Assembly (NCBI RefSeq): GCF_002831625.1
Contig: NZ_CP025116.1
Coordinates: forward strand, 2,719,501-2,783,500
Reading direction: 5' to 3'
Source: Nonlabens sp. MB-3u-79
Lineage (GTDB): Bacteria > Bacteroidota > Bacteroidia > Flavobacteriales > Flavobacteriaceae
DNA: 64,000 nucleotides
Shown: positions 1 to 8,259 of the stretch, in pieces
Numbering within the stretch: position 1 is the first letter of the stretch
Layout of the letters: every line of letters starts with the position of its first letter
Notes under the pieces: generated by a model
Told to the model about the DNA's origin: nothing
What the model saw: only the letters and a program-made list of their open reading frames with translations
The model's database searches: none
Position numbers and translations under genes: made by a program

Positions 1-90
1 CTTTATTCCATCTTCCCTAGGTCGTTGAAAGGCTTTTCTTCTAGATATCAACTCCATAGCAACAGCTCATTTATGGATTACAGTGGGTTG

Positions 91-2490
91 CTACTTCCTT
101 AAATCCCGCAGCTGCCTTGAATTCTCTTCGGCTTTATTCATATTCTTTATACCAGAAATAAGCGCATCTGGATTAAAAGAAATACTATGGATACCCTGTT
201 CTACTAAAAACTGAGCAAATTCTGGATAATCACTAGGCGCTTGACCGCAAAGGCCTATTTTGGTATGTGTCTTATGAGCTGAAGCAATGAGCATAGCAAT
301 CATTTTTTTAACTCCCGGGTCATTGATGTCAAAAATATCACTCAACAATTGGGAATCTCGATCCACACCTAAAGTCAATTGAGTTAAGTCATTGGAGCCA
401 ATGGAGAAACCGTCAAAGTAATGAGCAAATTCTTCTGCTAGGATAACGTTATTAGGGATTTCGGTCATCATATAAAGCTGTAACGCATTTTCTCCTCTTT
501 TCAGTCCGTTGTTTTCTAAAAGCTGAACCACCTTATGCGCCTCTTTTAACGTGCGACAAAAGGGAATCATAATTTTAATATTTTCCATTCCCATTTCCTC
601 TCGTACCATTTTCAAGGCTTTACATTCCAGTTCAAAAGCATCTTTATACTTGGGGTGGTAATAGCGAGAAGCTCCTCTAAATCCTATCATCGGATTAGAT
701 TCCACAGGTTCAAATTGTTTTCCTCCTATAAGATTAGCATATTCATTTGATTTAAAATCACTGGTACGCACAATGACCTCTTTAGGATAAAAAGCTGCTG
801 CGATAGTAGCCACAGCCTCTGCTAGTTGATGAACAAAGTAATCCTCTTTATTGGGGTAATGATGCGTTAGTTTTTCAATCTTTTGCTTTACTTGTTCCTC
901 TTTTACCCTTTCAAAATGCCTTAAAGCCATAGGGTGTATTTGAATGCTATTATTAATTACAAATTCCAATCGCATGAGTCCCACACCACTACTCGGGTAA
1001 AAAGAAAATTTAAAGGCTTGCTCTGGATCTGCCAAAATAAGCATGGCTTGTGTTTGAGGTGTTTTAAGATTTTTTATATCTACTGCAGTTTCTTTCCATT
1101 TAAGGTTTCCTTCGTAGACAATTCCTGTAGTGCCTTCGGCACAAGAAATGGTGATCTCCTGGCCATCCTTAATAAGCTTTGTGGCGTTGATACAGCCTAC
1201 AATAGCTGCCGCCCCTATTTCACGAGCAACTATAGCTGCATGACTGGTGCGCCCCCCTTGATCGGTAATGATACCTGCTGCTTTTTTAAGAATAGGATCC
1301 CAGTCTGGATCTGTCTTTTCTGTAATTAAAATCTCGCCTTGTTGCAGCCTATCAGACTCTTTTGGACTGCGAAGAATTCTGGCTTTTCCCGTAGTTATTT
1401 TATGACCAAGTCCCATCCCTCTTGTAATTTCCTTACCTTTTTCAAGTAAGGTATAAGTAGTGATTTCAAGTTTGTTTTTTGCACTTTGAACCGTTTCTGG
1501 TCTTGCTTGTACAATAAAAAGCTCCTTAGTTAGTCCATCTTTTGCCCATTCAATATCCATGGGACGACCGTAGTGCTCTTCAATGATAACCGACCATTTT
1601 GCCAATTGTACCACCTCAGCATCAGTTAAAACAAATTGTTCTTGCTTTTCTATAGTAGTGTACAGGTTTAGAGTACCACTTCCAGAAGAGTCATAAATCA
1701 TGGTCTTTTCCTTACTTCCCAATTTTCGGGAAATTATAGGTTGTTGTACGCCTTTCTTTAAACTAGGTTTGAACACAAAGTATTCATCTGGATTGATACT
1801 ACCCTGTACAATATTCTCTCCTAGCCCCCATATGCTAGAAACCAGCACTACCTTATCAAAGCCCGAGTCTGGATCTAATGTAAAGTTAACACCAGAACAA
1901 GCCAGGTCAGAACGCACCATCAATTGCACCCCTATAGACAAGGCCACCTTTTTATGATCAAAACCATTGTCCTCTCGGTATTTTATGGCGCGATCTGTAA
2001 ATAGAGACGCATAACACCTCTGGCAAGCGGCTATCAATTCCTCCACTCCTTTTACATTCAGATAGCTTTCTTGCTGACCGGCAAAACTAGCATTTGGCAA
2101 GTCTTCAGCTGTCGCACTACTTCTTATAGCTAACGAAATGTCAGTGCCGTATTTTTTAATTAGACCCGCATAAGCTTCCTGAATAGCTTCCTTTATGGCA
2201 TGAGGTAATGCTGCCTTTGAAAAATGATTTCTGATTGCCGCTCCTACTTTTTTTAAGTTGGAGAAATCCACTGTGTCCAAATGCTGCAGTTCCTTAAAAA
2301 CACCTTCCTTTAAGTGCTGCTGTTCTAAATAATACCAATAAGCATCTGAAGTAACGGCAAACCCGTCAGGCACTTGCACTTTTTTTGAACTTAATTTTTG
2401 AAACATTTCTCCTAATGAGGCATTTTTACCACCTACAAGAGCAATATCATCTATGTCAATATCACTAAAGCTTTTAATGTAGTCCCCCAT
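91..2490 (-). CDS. ppsA: phosphoenolpyruvate synthase
   Basis: Makes PEP, AMP and phosphate from pyruvate, ATP and water in the cytoplasm, the first step of gluconeogenesis from pyruvate. Its 799 residues match the usual family length. Domains in order: N-terminal nucleotide-binding part opening with VGGKNASLGEM; swivelling phosphohistidine domain with GGRTSHAAIV, where His417 is the expected phosphorylated residue; C-terminal PEP/pyruvate barrel with GFSIGSNDLTQ and the catalytic cysteine Cys748 in GLCGQAPSD. These positions agree closely with those known for the E. coli enzyme. It stands alone, divergent from the kinase at 3025. Pyruvate phosphate dikinase is the main alternative, but that family is longer (about 870-900 residues), so PEP synthase is well supported. 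Confidence 0.95.
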   Translation of the reverse strand: MGDYIKSFSDIDIDDIALVGGKNASLGEMFQKLSSKKVQVPDGFAVTSDAYWYYLEQQHLKEGVFKELQHLDTVDFSNLKKVGAAIRNHFSKAALPHAIKEAIQEAYAGLIKKYGTDISLAIRSSATAEDLPNASFAGQQESYLNVKGVEELIAACQRCYASLFTDRAIKYREDNGFDHKKVALSIGVQLMVRSDLACSGVNFTLDPDSGFDKVVLVSSIWGLGENIVQGSINPDEYFVFKPSLKKGVQQPIISRKLGSKEKTMIYDSSGSGTLNLYTTIEKQEQFVLTDAEVVQLAKWSVIIEEHYGRPMDIEWAKDGLTKELFIVQARPETVQSAKNKLEITTYTLLEKGKEITRGMGLGHKITTGKARILRSPKESDRLQQGEILITEKTDPDWDPILKKAAGIITDQGGRTSHAAIVAREIGAAAIVGCINATKLIKDGQEITISCAEGTTGIVYEGNLKWKETAVDIKNLKTPQTQAMLILADPEQAFKFSFYPSSGVGLMRLEFVINNSIQIHPMALRHFERVKEEQVKQKIEKLTHHYPNKEDYFVHQLAEAVATIAAAFYPKEVIVRTSDFKSNEYANLIGGKQFEPVESNPMIGFRGASRYYHPKYKDAFELECKALKMVREEMGMENIKIMIPFCRTLKEAHKVVQLLENNGLKRGENALQLYMMTEIPNNVILAEEFAHYFDGFSIGSNDLTQLTLGVDRDSQLLSDIFDINDPGVKKMIAMLIASAHKTHTKIGLCGQAPSDYPEFAQFLVEQGIHSISFNPDALISGIKNMNKAEENSRQLRDLRK

Positions 2491-3024
2491 GGTGATGATT
2501 TTAAGCGTCTATGACTTGTATTTTAAAGACATAAATATCTAATAAGAGTTGGGCACCTCAAATGATATATATCATCTACCTTCTTAGAGTTCACACCACA
2601 ACATGTCTATAATTTATCATAAATCACTAAAAACAAGCTGCTTTTTCCGCTTTCGCGAAAGCGAACTGATAAAAGACAAGTGCGCACACCACATGATGCT
2701 CCAGCAGTAATCACAAAAACTAATGCTCCATTTTCACACAGCATACTTTCAAGGTTTGTGATTCCAACTCTATAGCAAGCTTACTTCTCTATTTTGGCCT
2801 TACTAGTGTTTTTCTAAGCAAGTAGGATCAGGCTTCAGGTATGTAAAAACAGTTAAAAAGTACGAAGCCACAAGCAGGTGAAAAATTAAAAAAATACCGC
2901 AAATTGTTAAATGATTCTTTATGATTAAAATCAATACTTAAAAATCGGCTCTTTTATTTATTTAAAATATAGTATTTTTAAGTACTACAAAACCTAACCT
3001 TATATTCCACATCACAAAAGCATA
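2491..3024. other. intergenic region between divergent genes
   Basis: A 534-bp gap between two divergent genes. It holds one copy of the 16-bp palindrome (2648-2663). I see no open frame of note, no RNA gene and no perfect TAnnTTTG promoter element; the AT-rich stretch just before 3025 probably carries the kinase promoter. Confidence 0.6.
2648..2663. repeat. 16-bp palindrome, copy 1
   Basis: Exact CGCTTTCGCGAAAGCG, self-complementary, between the divergent starts of ppsA and the kinase at 3025. One of the family described in the findings. Confidence 0.95.
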
Positions 3025-5460
3025 ATGAAGTCAAATGAAAAGCCTACATATAAGGAATTAGAGCATCGCATTAATGAATTGCAATCCCAAATAAAGACAA
3101 AACAGGATTACAAGAGGCTATTTGAAAATGCTTCCATTTCTATTTGGAATGAAGATTTATCGCTGGTGTTTGAACAAATAGAGGAACTTAGAAAACTGGA
3201 TATCCCCAATTTTAAAATATACCTAGAAAACAACCCTGAGGTGTTAGGCTCCTTAATTCGTAAATTAAAAATTAATAGCGTTAATAAAGCTACTTTAAAA
3301 TTATTTAAAGCTGGGAGCGATCAAGAATTTTTAAGCAATTTACAAAGCACATTTGGCGAGGGGGCCAACCAAGTATTCATAGCCCTTTTAGAATCCATAT
3401 GGAATAAAGCGAAATCCTTTACATCAGAAGTGAATTATAAAACACTAGATGGAGATGAGTTTGCAGCCTTATTTTCAATCCCTATTCCTGAAACAAAATT
3501 AGAACAACAGTCAGTTCCTGTAATGATCCAAAGCATACAACCCTTAAAAGAAGCTGAACAGGCAAAAGAAGATTCTTTAATAAAGTTACGAGAAGCTCAA
3601 AAATTAAGTCATGTAGGAAGTTGGGAATGGAAATGGGAAACTGATGATGCCGTATGGTCTGATGAAATGTATCAAATTTATGGTGTTAAAAAAGAGAACT
3701 TTATCCCTACTAGTGAAAATGTGGGCAAGGCCATTTTAGAGGAGGATAAACATAAGATGGAGCAAGCCATTATTCAATTGTTCAAAGGAGGAGTAACAGA
3801 GCCCTTTGAATTTAAAATCGCTCGACCTAATAATGAAATACGCTATCTAAGTATACTCGCTTTACAAATATACGAAGGGACCGTATTTGGCGTGACTCAA
3901 GATATTACAGATAGAAAAAAAAGAGAGAACGAATTAAATGAAGCACAGAAGTTAGCAAAAATTGGAAGCTGGTTATTTAATCCATTAAGTAAGAAGGTAG
4001 AATGGTCGGATGAAACTTTTCATATGTGGGGTTTTGATTCAAAGAAAGATGCTGCTCCTGATGCTGATACCCTTATTCAACGGATTCACCCAGACGATCA
4101 AGAACTATGGAGCAACTCAGTTGACAAAGCTACTCAACATGGAATTGCATATGATATTGAAATTAGAGTTTGTCTTCCCAATGATCAACAAAAAACGATA
4201 AGAGCGATATGTCAACCTATAAAGGGAGTTAATGATAAGGTCATAAGTTTAGCAGGGACCAATCAAGATATCACCCAGCAAAAACTATTAGCTATGGAGC
4301 TAATCAATGCTAAAGAAAAAGCAGAAGAAAGTGACCGATTGAAAACTGCTTTTCTGGCAAATATGAGCCATGAATTGCGCACTCCTATGAACGGTATTTT
4401 AGGTTTTGCAGAATTACTAAAAAGAAAGAATATTACGGTTGAAACTAAAGACACCTATTTAGGCTTTATTGAAAAAGAAGGGAATCGTCTTTTGAGTTTT
4501 ATTTCTAACATAGTAGATATTTCAAAGATTGAATCCAATGTCATTACTGTCGAAAAGTCTTTTTGTAACGTCAATGAACTCATTGATGACCTCTATTCAA
4601 AATATTCTTTCAGATTAGAGAATACAGCGGTTCAACTTCTAATAAAAAAAGGCCTAGACGATCCACATAGTGGTGTGGAAACAGATGCTAATAAATTAAT
4701 TCAAGTATTCTCTAATTTATTGGAAAATGCTATAAAGTTTACTAAGGAAGGTGTGATTGAATTTGGATATTCTCTATCCAAAAACAAACTTGAGTTTTAT
4801 GTAAAGGATACTGGTATCGGAATTGAAAAGGAAGAACAAAAGAATATTTTTAATAGGTTTATGCAAGGTAAGCTGGAACAAACTCATAATCACGGGGTGG
4901 GATTGGGTTTATCCATTGTAAAAGGTATTGTTGCTATTCTTGGTGGTGACGTAGGGTTGGAATCTCAAACAGGAGTAGGTTCCACGTTTTTCTTTAGCAT
5001 TCCTTACCAAAAAGCAGTTGCCGACACAAAAGTTGTTTTAGACACGAACAATACGACTCTGGACAGTGACCATTTTACAATATTAATAGCAGAAGATGAT
5101 CGATTTAACTTTCTGTATTTGAAGGCATGTCTTTCAGAAGTTGACTGCACCATTTTACATGCTGTTAATGGTAAAGAGGCTGTTCAATTAGTAAATGAAA
5201 ACTCTTCTATAGATGTAATATTAATGGACATCAACATGCCTAAAATGAATGGATATGAGGCCTTAGAGGAAATAAGGAAAACAAATAAAGAGATGCCTGT
5301 CATTGCCCAAACAGGTTTGGCCATGTCGGGAGATAAAGAAAAAATGTTACAAGCTGGTTTTAATGATTACATATCTAAACCTATTTCCCCAAAGGTATTA
5401 ATGAGCACCATAAACAAACACCTAATAAAGATAGCTCCCTCCAAGCATGGTATAAAATAA
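3025..5460 (+). CDS. hybrid PAS-PAS sensor histidine kinase with C-terminal receiver
   Basis: Cytoplasmic hybrid histidine kinase of 811 residues; no membrane segment is visible. A poorly conserved N-terminal sensor region (about 20-185) is followed by two related PAS modules, each opening with an EAQKL...GSW motif (about 195-300 and 305-425). Then come a HisKA helix with phospho-acceptor His449 in MSHELRTPMNG, a HATPase domain (NLLENAIKF, DTGIGI, GLGLSIV) and a receiver domain from about residue 686, with phospho-acceptor Asp735 in LMDINMPKMNG and a KPIS lysine near the end. No partner regulator or output domain is encoded next door, so its phosphorelay target is unknown. The stop is 5 bp before the next ATG, suggesting cotranscription with the DinB-like gene. 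Confidence 0.92.
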   Translation: MKSNEKPTYKELEHRINELQSQIKTKQDYKRLFENASISIWNEDLSLVFEQIEELRKLDIPNFKIYLENNPEVLGSLIRKLKINSVNKATLKLFKAGSDQEFLSNLQSTFGEGANQVFIALLESIWNKAKSFTSEVNYKTLDGDEFAALFSIPIPETKLEQQSVPVMIQSIQPLKEAEQAKEDSLIKLREAQKLSHVGSWEWKWETDDAVWSDEMYQIYGVKKENFIPTSENVGKAILEEDKHKMEQAIIQLFKGGVTEPFEFKIARPNNEIRYLSILALQIYEGTVFGVTQDITDRKKRENELNEAQKLAKIGSWLFNPLSKKVEWSDETFHMWGFDSKKDAAPDADTLIQRIHPDDQELWSNSVDKATQHGIAYDIEIRVCLPNDQQKTIRAICQPIKGVNDKVISLAGTNQDITQQKLLAMELINAKEKAEESDRLKTAFLANMSHELRTPMNGILGFAELLKRKNITVETKDTYLGFIEKEGNRLLSFISNIVDISKIESNVITVEKSFCNVNELIDDLYSKYSFRLENTAVQLLIKKGLDDPHSGVETDANKLIQVFSNLLENAIKFTKEGVIEFGYSLSKNKLEFYVKDTGIGIEKEEQKNIFNRFMQGKLEQTHNHGVGLGLSIVKGIVAILGGDVGLESQTGVGSTFFFSIPYQKAVADTKVVLDTNNTTLDSDHFTILIAEDDRFNFLYLKACLSEVDCTILHAVNGKEAVQLVNENSSIDVILMDINMPKMNGYEALEEIRKTNKEMPVIAQTGLAMSGDKEKMLQAGFNDYISKPISPKVLMSTINKHLIKIAPSKHGIK

Positions 5461-5465
5461 ATATT

Positions 5466-6008
5466 ATGAAACACTTACCTATTCTAATCATTTGTATGCT
5501 GTTGAATTCTTTTATATCACCTCTGTTTGCTCAACAGGATCGTTTTATTAATGATTATTTAGAGCGATTAGAGAATTCGCACAAGTATTTAATTCTGGTG
5601 GCAGAAACAATGCCCGAAGATAAATACGACTACAAAGCTACTCCAGAATCAATGAGCTTTGCAGAAAATTTAATGCATATAGCATATGCGATGGATTGGC
5701 ATGCCCAGTCCTTATTAGGGGGACGCAAATCAAGGGATTGGAGTTCTGATACTGTATTTAAGGTTGCCCATAGATCTAAAGTAGAAATGATCGCAAGAGT
5801 TGACAATACATTTAAAGAAAGCATCCATTTGATAAAAGAATTTGATACCACTCAATTGGATGAAGAGCTGGACTATTTTGGCTTGAATAGGACCAAACGA
5901 CAAATTTTCTTATTACTTACGGACCACATCACTCACCATAGAGGCCAAATGCTGGTTTACATGAGACTAAACGGGCTTGTGCCACCTAGATATGTTTTAT
6001 TTCAATAA
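5466..6008 (+). CDS. exported DinB family protein
   Basis: A 180-residue protein with a clear N-terminal signal peptide (about residues 1-22, cleavage after LFAQ) followed by a DinB/YfiT-type four-helix bundle. The metal-binding histidines expected of the family are visible: one in the MHIAYAMDWH segment and a pair in DHITHHRGQM. DinB-superfamily proteins include metal-dependent thiol S-transferases and hydrolases, usually cytoplasmic; the signal peptide places this one in the periplasm. Substrate unknown. It begins 5 bp after the upstream kinase stop, so the two are probably in one transcript. Confidence 0.85.
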   Translation: MKHLPILIICMLLNSFISPLFAQQDRFINDYLERLENSHKYLILVAETMPEDKYDYKATPESMSFAENLMHIAYAMDWHAQSLLGGRKSRDWSSDTVFKVAHRSKVEMIARVDNTFKESIHLIKEFDTTQLDEELDYFGLNRTKRQIFLLLTDHITHHRGQMLVYMRLNGLVPPRYVLFQ

Positions 6009-6094
6009 CTCCAACAGAGTTCAACAACAGCATATGGGTGAGTTGTTCAAGCATATTGAATACCCTTAAAAGTAAATCAAATACATAACATCCT

Positions 6095-6838
6095 ATGGCT
6101 AAGAAATGGAGCAAACGAAAAGTATTTAGGATCATCTGGTTGAGTTTTGGTAGCCTTTTCTTTATCTGGAATTGGAATACCTTTCAGTCTCATCAACTTC
6201 CTGAAAACACCTTTTTAAACAATGACTTAGTTAGTGTTCTGGAAACTGATGATCAAATCACTTTTACCTCTGCACTTCCTGAAAACAAACTTGAAGTTAT
6301 TTTTTTTCAAGGTGGTTTAACTGATCCCAAAGCTTACGCCCCACTCTGCCGCAAAATAGCTGAAAAGGGATTTACCTGTCACCTTATAAAAATGGAATGG
6401 AGGCTTCCACAATACAGGTATCAAGAAGTTTTTAAATTCATAGATCTAAAGGCAGGAAATTATGTCATAGGCGGACACTCCCAAGGAGGGAAAATGGCTG
6501 CTCAAATGGTTCATGAAAATCCAACTCTATTTAAAGGGCTCTTTTTAATGGGGACCTCTCACCCACGAGATATTGATTTATCAAATCAACCTATTCCTTG
6601 TATTAAATTATATGCTGATCGTGATGGACTAGCCAGTGTGGAAGAAGTTATGGAAAACAAAAGCAAGTTGCCTAAAAACTCTAATTTAATTCTCATCGCT
6701 GGTGGCAACCATTCCCAATTTGGTTATTTAGGTCAACTACTCATGGATAGTTCTTCTAAAATTTCATTAGAAGAACAACAAAAACAGACAATTCATCACT
6801 TGATTACATTTATGAATAGCATTAAAATGAAGGTGTAG
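6095..6838 (+). CDS. alpha/beta hydrolase, membrane-anchored
   Basis: Serine hydrolase fold of 247 residues. An N-terminal basic stretch followed by a hydrophobic segment (about 10-27) suggests an uncleaved membrane anchor. The nucleophile elbow is GGHSQGGK (Ser in GxSxG), the acid is probably the Asp in YADRDGLAS and the base the His in GGNHSQFG. Length and spacing resemble the DUF3530/dienelactone-like group described simply as alpha/beta hydrolases; no substrate can be assigned. It follows the DinB-like gene by 86 bp on the same strand. Confidence 0.85.
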   Translation: MAKKWSKRKVFRIIWLSFGSLFFIWNWNTFQSHQLPENTFLNNDLVSVLETDDQITFTSALPENKLEVIFFQGGLTDPKAYAPLCRKIAEKGFTCHLIKMEWRLPQYRYQEVFKFIDLKAGNYVIGGHSQGGKMAAQMVHENPTLFKGLFLMGTSHPRDIDLSNQPIPCIKLYADRDGLASVEEVMENKSKLPKNSNLILIAGGNHSQFGYLGQLLMDSSSKISLEEQQKQTIHHLITFMNSIKMKV

Positions 6839-6997
6839 AACCAATTCTGATTTATGTTTTGCACTCGCTTATTTCTCCATTCTTACTCGAGAGAGCTATA
6901 GGTAGGCTATTCGGTTTTTTTGTGCTAAATTAGTTGCATTATCATTCTTATAAATTTCAATGGACCCACAGCAAGCGTTCCACCTAAAAGACAACAA

Positions 6998-7834
6998 ATG
7001 AAATCCTTATGGCACTATTCTTTCCTCTCGTTATTTATTCTTTTATTTTGTAAATGTAAACAGCCCGCAGGAACATTAGATGCTCCAGGGGAAGAACGCA
7101 AAAAGATCGAAATAGTAACAAATTACGGGTCTATGATTGTGGAACTCTATAATGAAACACCTCTACATCGAGATAATATGATCAACCTTGCCAACAATAA
7201 AGCCTATGACAGTTTGCTGTTTCATAGGGTGATCAATGAGTTCATGATTCAAGGAGGAGACCCAGATAGTAGGAAGGCACAGCCTAATGACACACTCGGT
7301 AATGGGGATGCGCCATATCTAATAGATGCCGAATTCCATGATGATTTATTTCATAAAAAAGGCGTGTTAGCAGCAGCAAGAGATGACCATCCAGAAAAGG
7401 CGTCAAGCGCTATGCAATTCTATATCGTACAAGGGAAGAAATTTAACGATAGTCTATTGAAGTTGGTTGAAAAGCGTATTGATAAAAATAGGGCTAGAGA
7501 TTATTTTAGAAATGAAAATAGAAAAACGACCTTAATAGATTCCATACAATACGCACGTGATCATGAGCATATGAAAACTTATAATAGGTTAATGGACAAC
7601 CTCTTAAGGCTAGCCTACCAAGAAGAAAAATTTAAACCTTATGTTATTCCTGACGATCAACGTAAGGTTTATAAATCCATTGGGGGCACTCCTCATTTAG
7701 ACCAAAATTATACAGTTTTTGGCGAATTAGTAAAAGGGATGAACGTACTAGATTCCATAGCTAGAGTTCCTACAAATACTTTAGACCGGCCTTTGACTGC
7801 TGTCAGAATACAAACCATAAAGTTGTTAAATTAA
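6998..7834 (+). CDS. exported cyclophilin-type peptidyl-prolyl isomerase with a large insert
   Basis: Cis-trans prolyl isomerase, predicted to act outside the cytoplasm: a hydrophobic N-terminal signal (about 5-20) ends in a CKCK motif that is a poor but possible lipobox. The cyclophilin fold starts near residue 36 (TNYGSMIVELYNETP), continues with FHRVINEFMIQGGDP and SSAMQFYIVQGKKF, and resumes with YTVFGELVKGMNVLD near the C-terminus. Between the last two lies a highly charged insert of roughly 80-90 residues absent from minimal cyclophilins (about 160-170 residues total), which explains the 278-residue length. A TAAATTTC sequence at 6951-6958, one base off the -7 consensus, could start its transcript. 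Confidence 0.9.
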   Translation: MKSLWHYSFLSLFILLFCKCKQPAGTLDAPGEERKKIEIVTNYGSMIVELYNETPLHRDNMINLANNKAYDSLLFHRVINEFMIQGGDPDSRKAQPNDTLGNGDAPYLIDAEFHDDLFHKKGVLAAARDDHPEKASSAMQFYIVQGKKFNDSLLKLVEKRIDKNRARDYFRNENRKTTLIDSIQYARDHEHMKTYNRLMDNLLRLAYQEEKFKPYVIPDDQRKVYKSIGGTPHLDQNYTVFGELVKGMNVLDSIARVPTNTLDRPLTAVRIQTIKLLN

Positions 7835-8259
7835 AAACAGGCTTTTTCTTCTTTAGGGTACATAAAAGTTTACTGCTGAAACAAGTTTTTATTTTTGATT
7901 GGCCTTAGAGAAAATGACGAGTTATCAAATCATTGATTTATAGGTCTGTTTCCGCTTTCGCGAAAGCGAGAACAAAACGAATACCACTTATAACCAACAG
8001 CTACAAATTTATCTCCTTACCCTTAAAAGAATACCCCACCCTGCTACAAAGGAGGTTTTTTTCCTTGTTCTAGTAAGGAGGTCGTAAAGCAGTAAACAGT
8101 TGCCCTTAAAGTCTATATAATAGCCTAAAAAAACGCCTAAATCCTTTTAGAAACAAGGACTTTGAACACGATCTTAAATAAGTGAATTAAATAAAATATC
8201 CCGACCCGAGGCTACTTGATTTTAATTAGCCTAGCTTTAGAATCAAATTATCAACCCCT
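7835..8259. other. intergenic region
   Basis: A 425-bp gap between co-directional genes, with a palindrome copy at 7953-7968. No supported gene, hairpin terminator or RNA was seen. Confidence 0.55.
7953..7968. repeat. 16-bp palindrome, copy 2
   Basis: Exact CGCTTTCGCGAAAGCG between the cyclophilin gene and the FUSC gene. Confidence 0.95.

Noticed and set aside
91..2490. Pyruvate phosphate dikinase instead of PEP synthase
   Set aside because: 799 residues is too short for a dikinase (about 870-900) and motif positions match the E. coli synthase.
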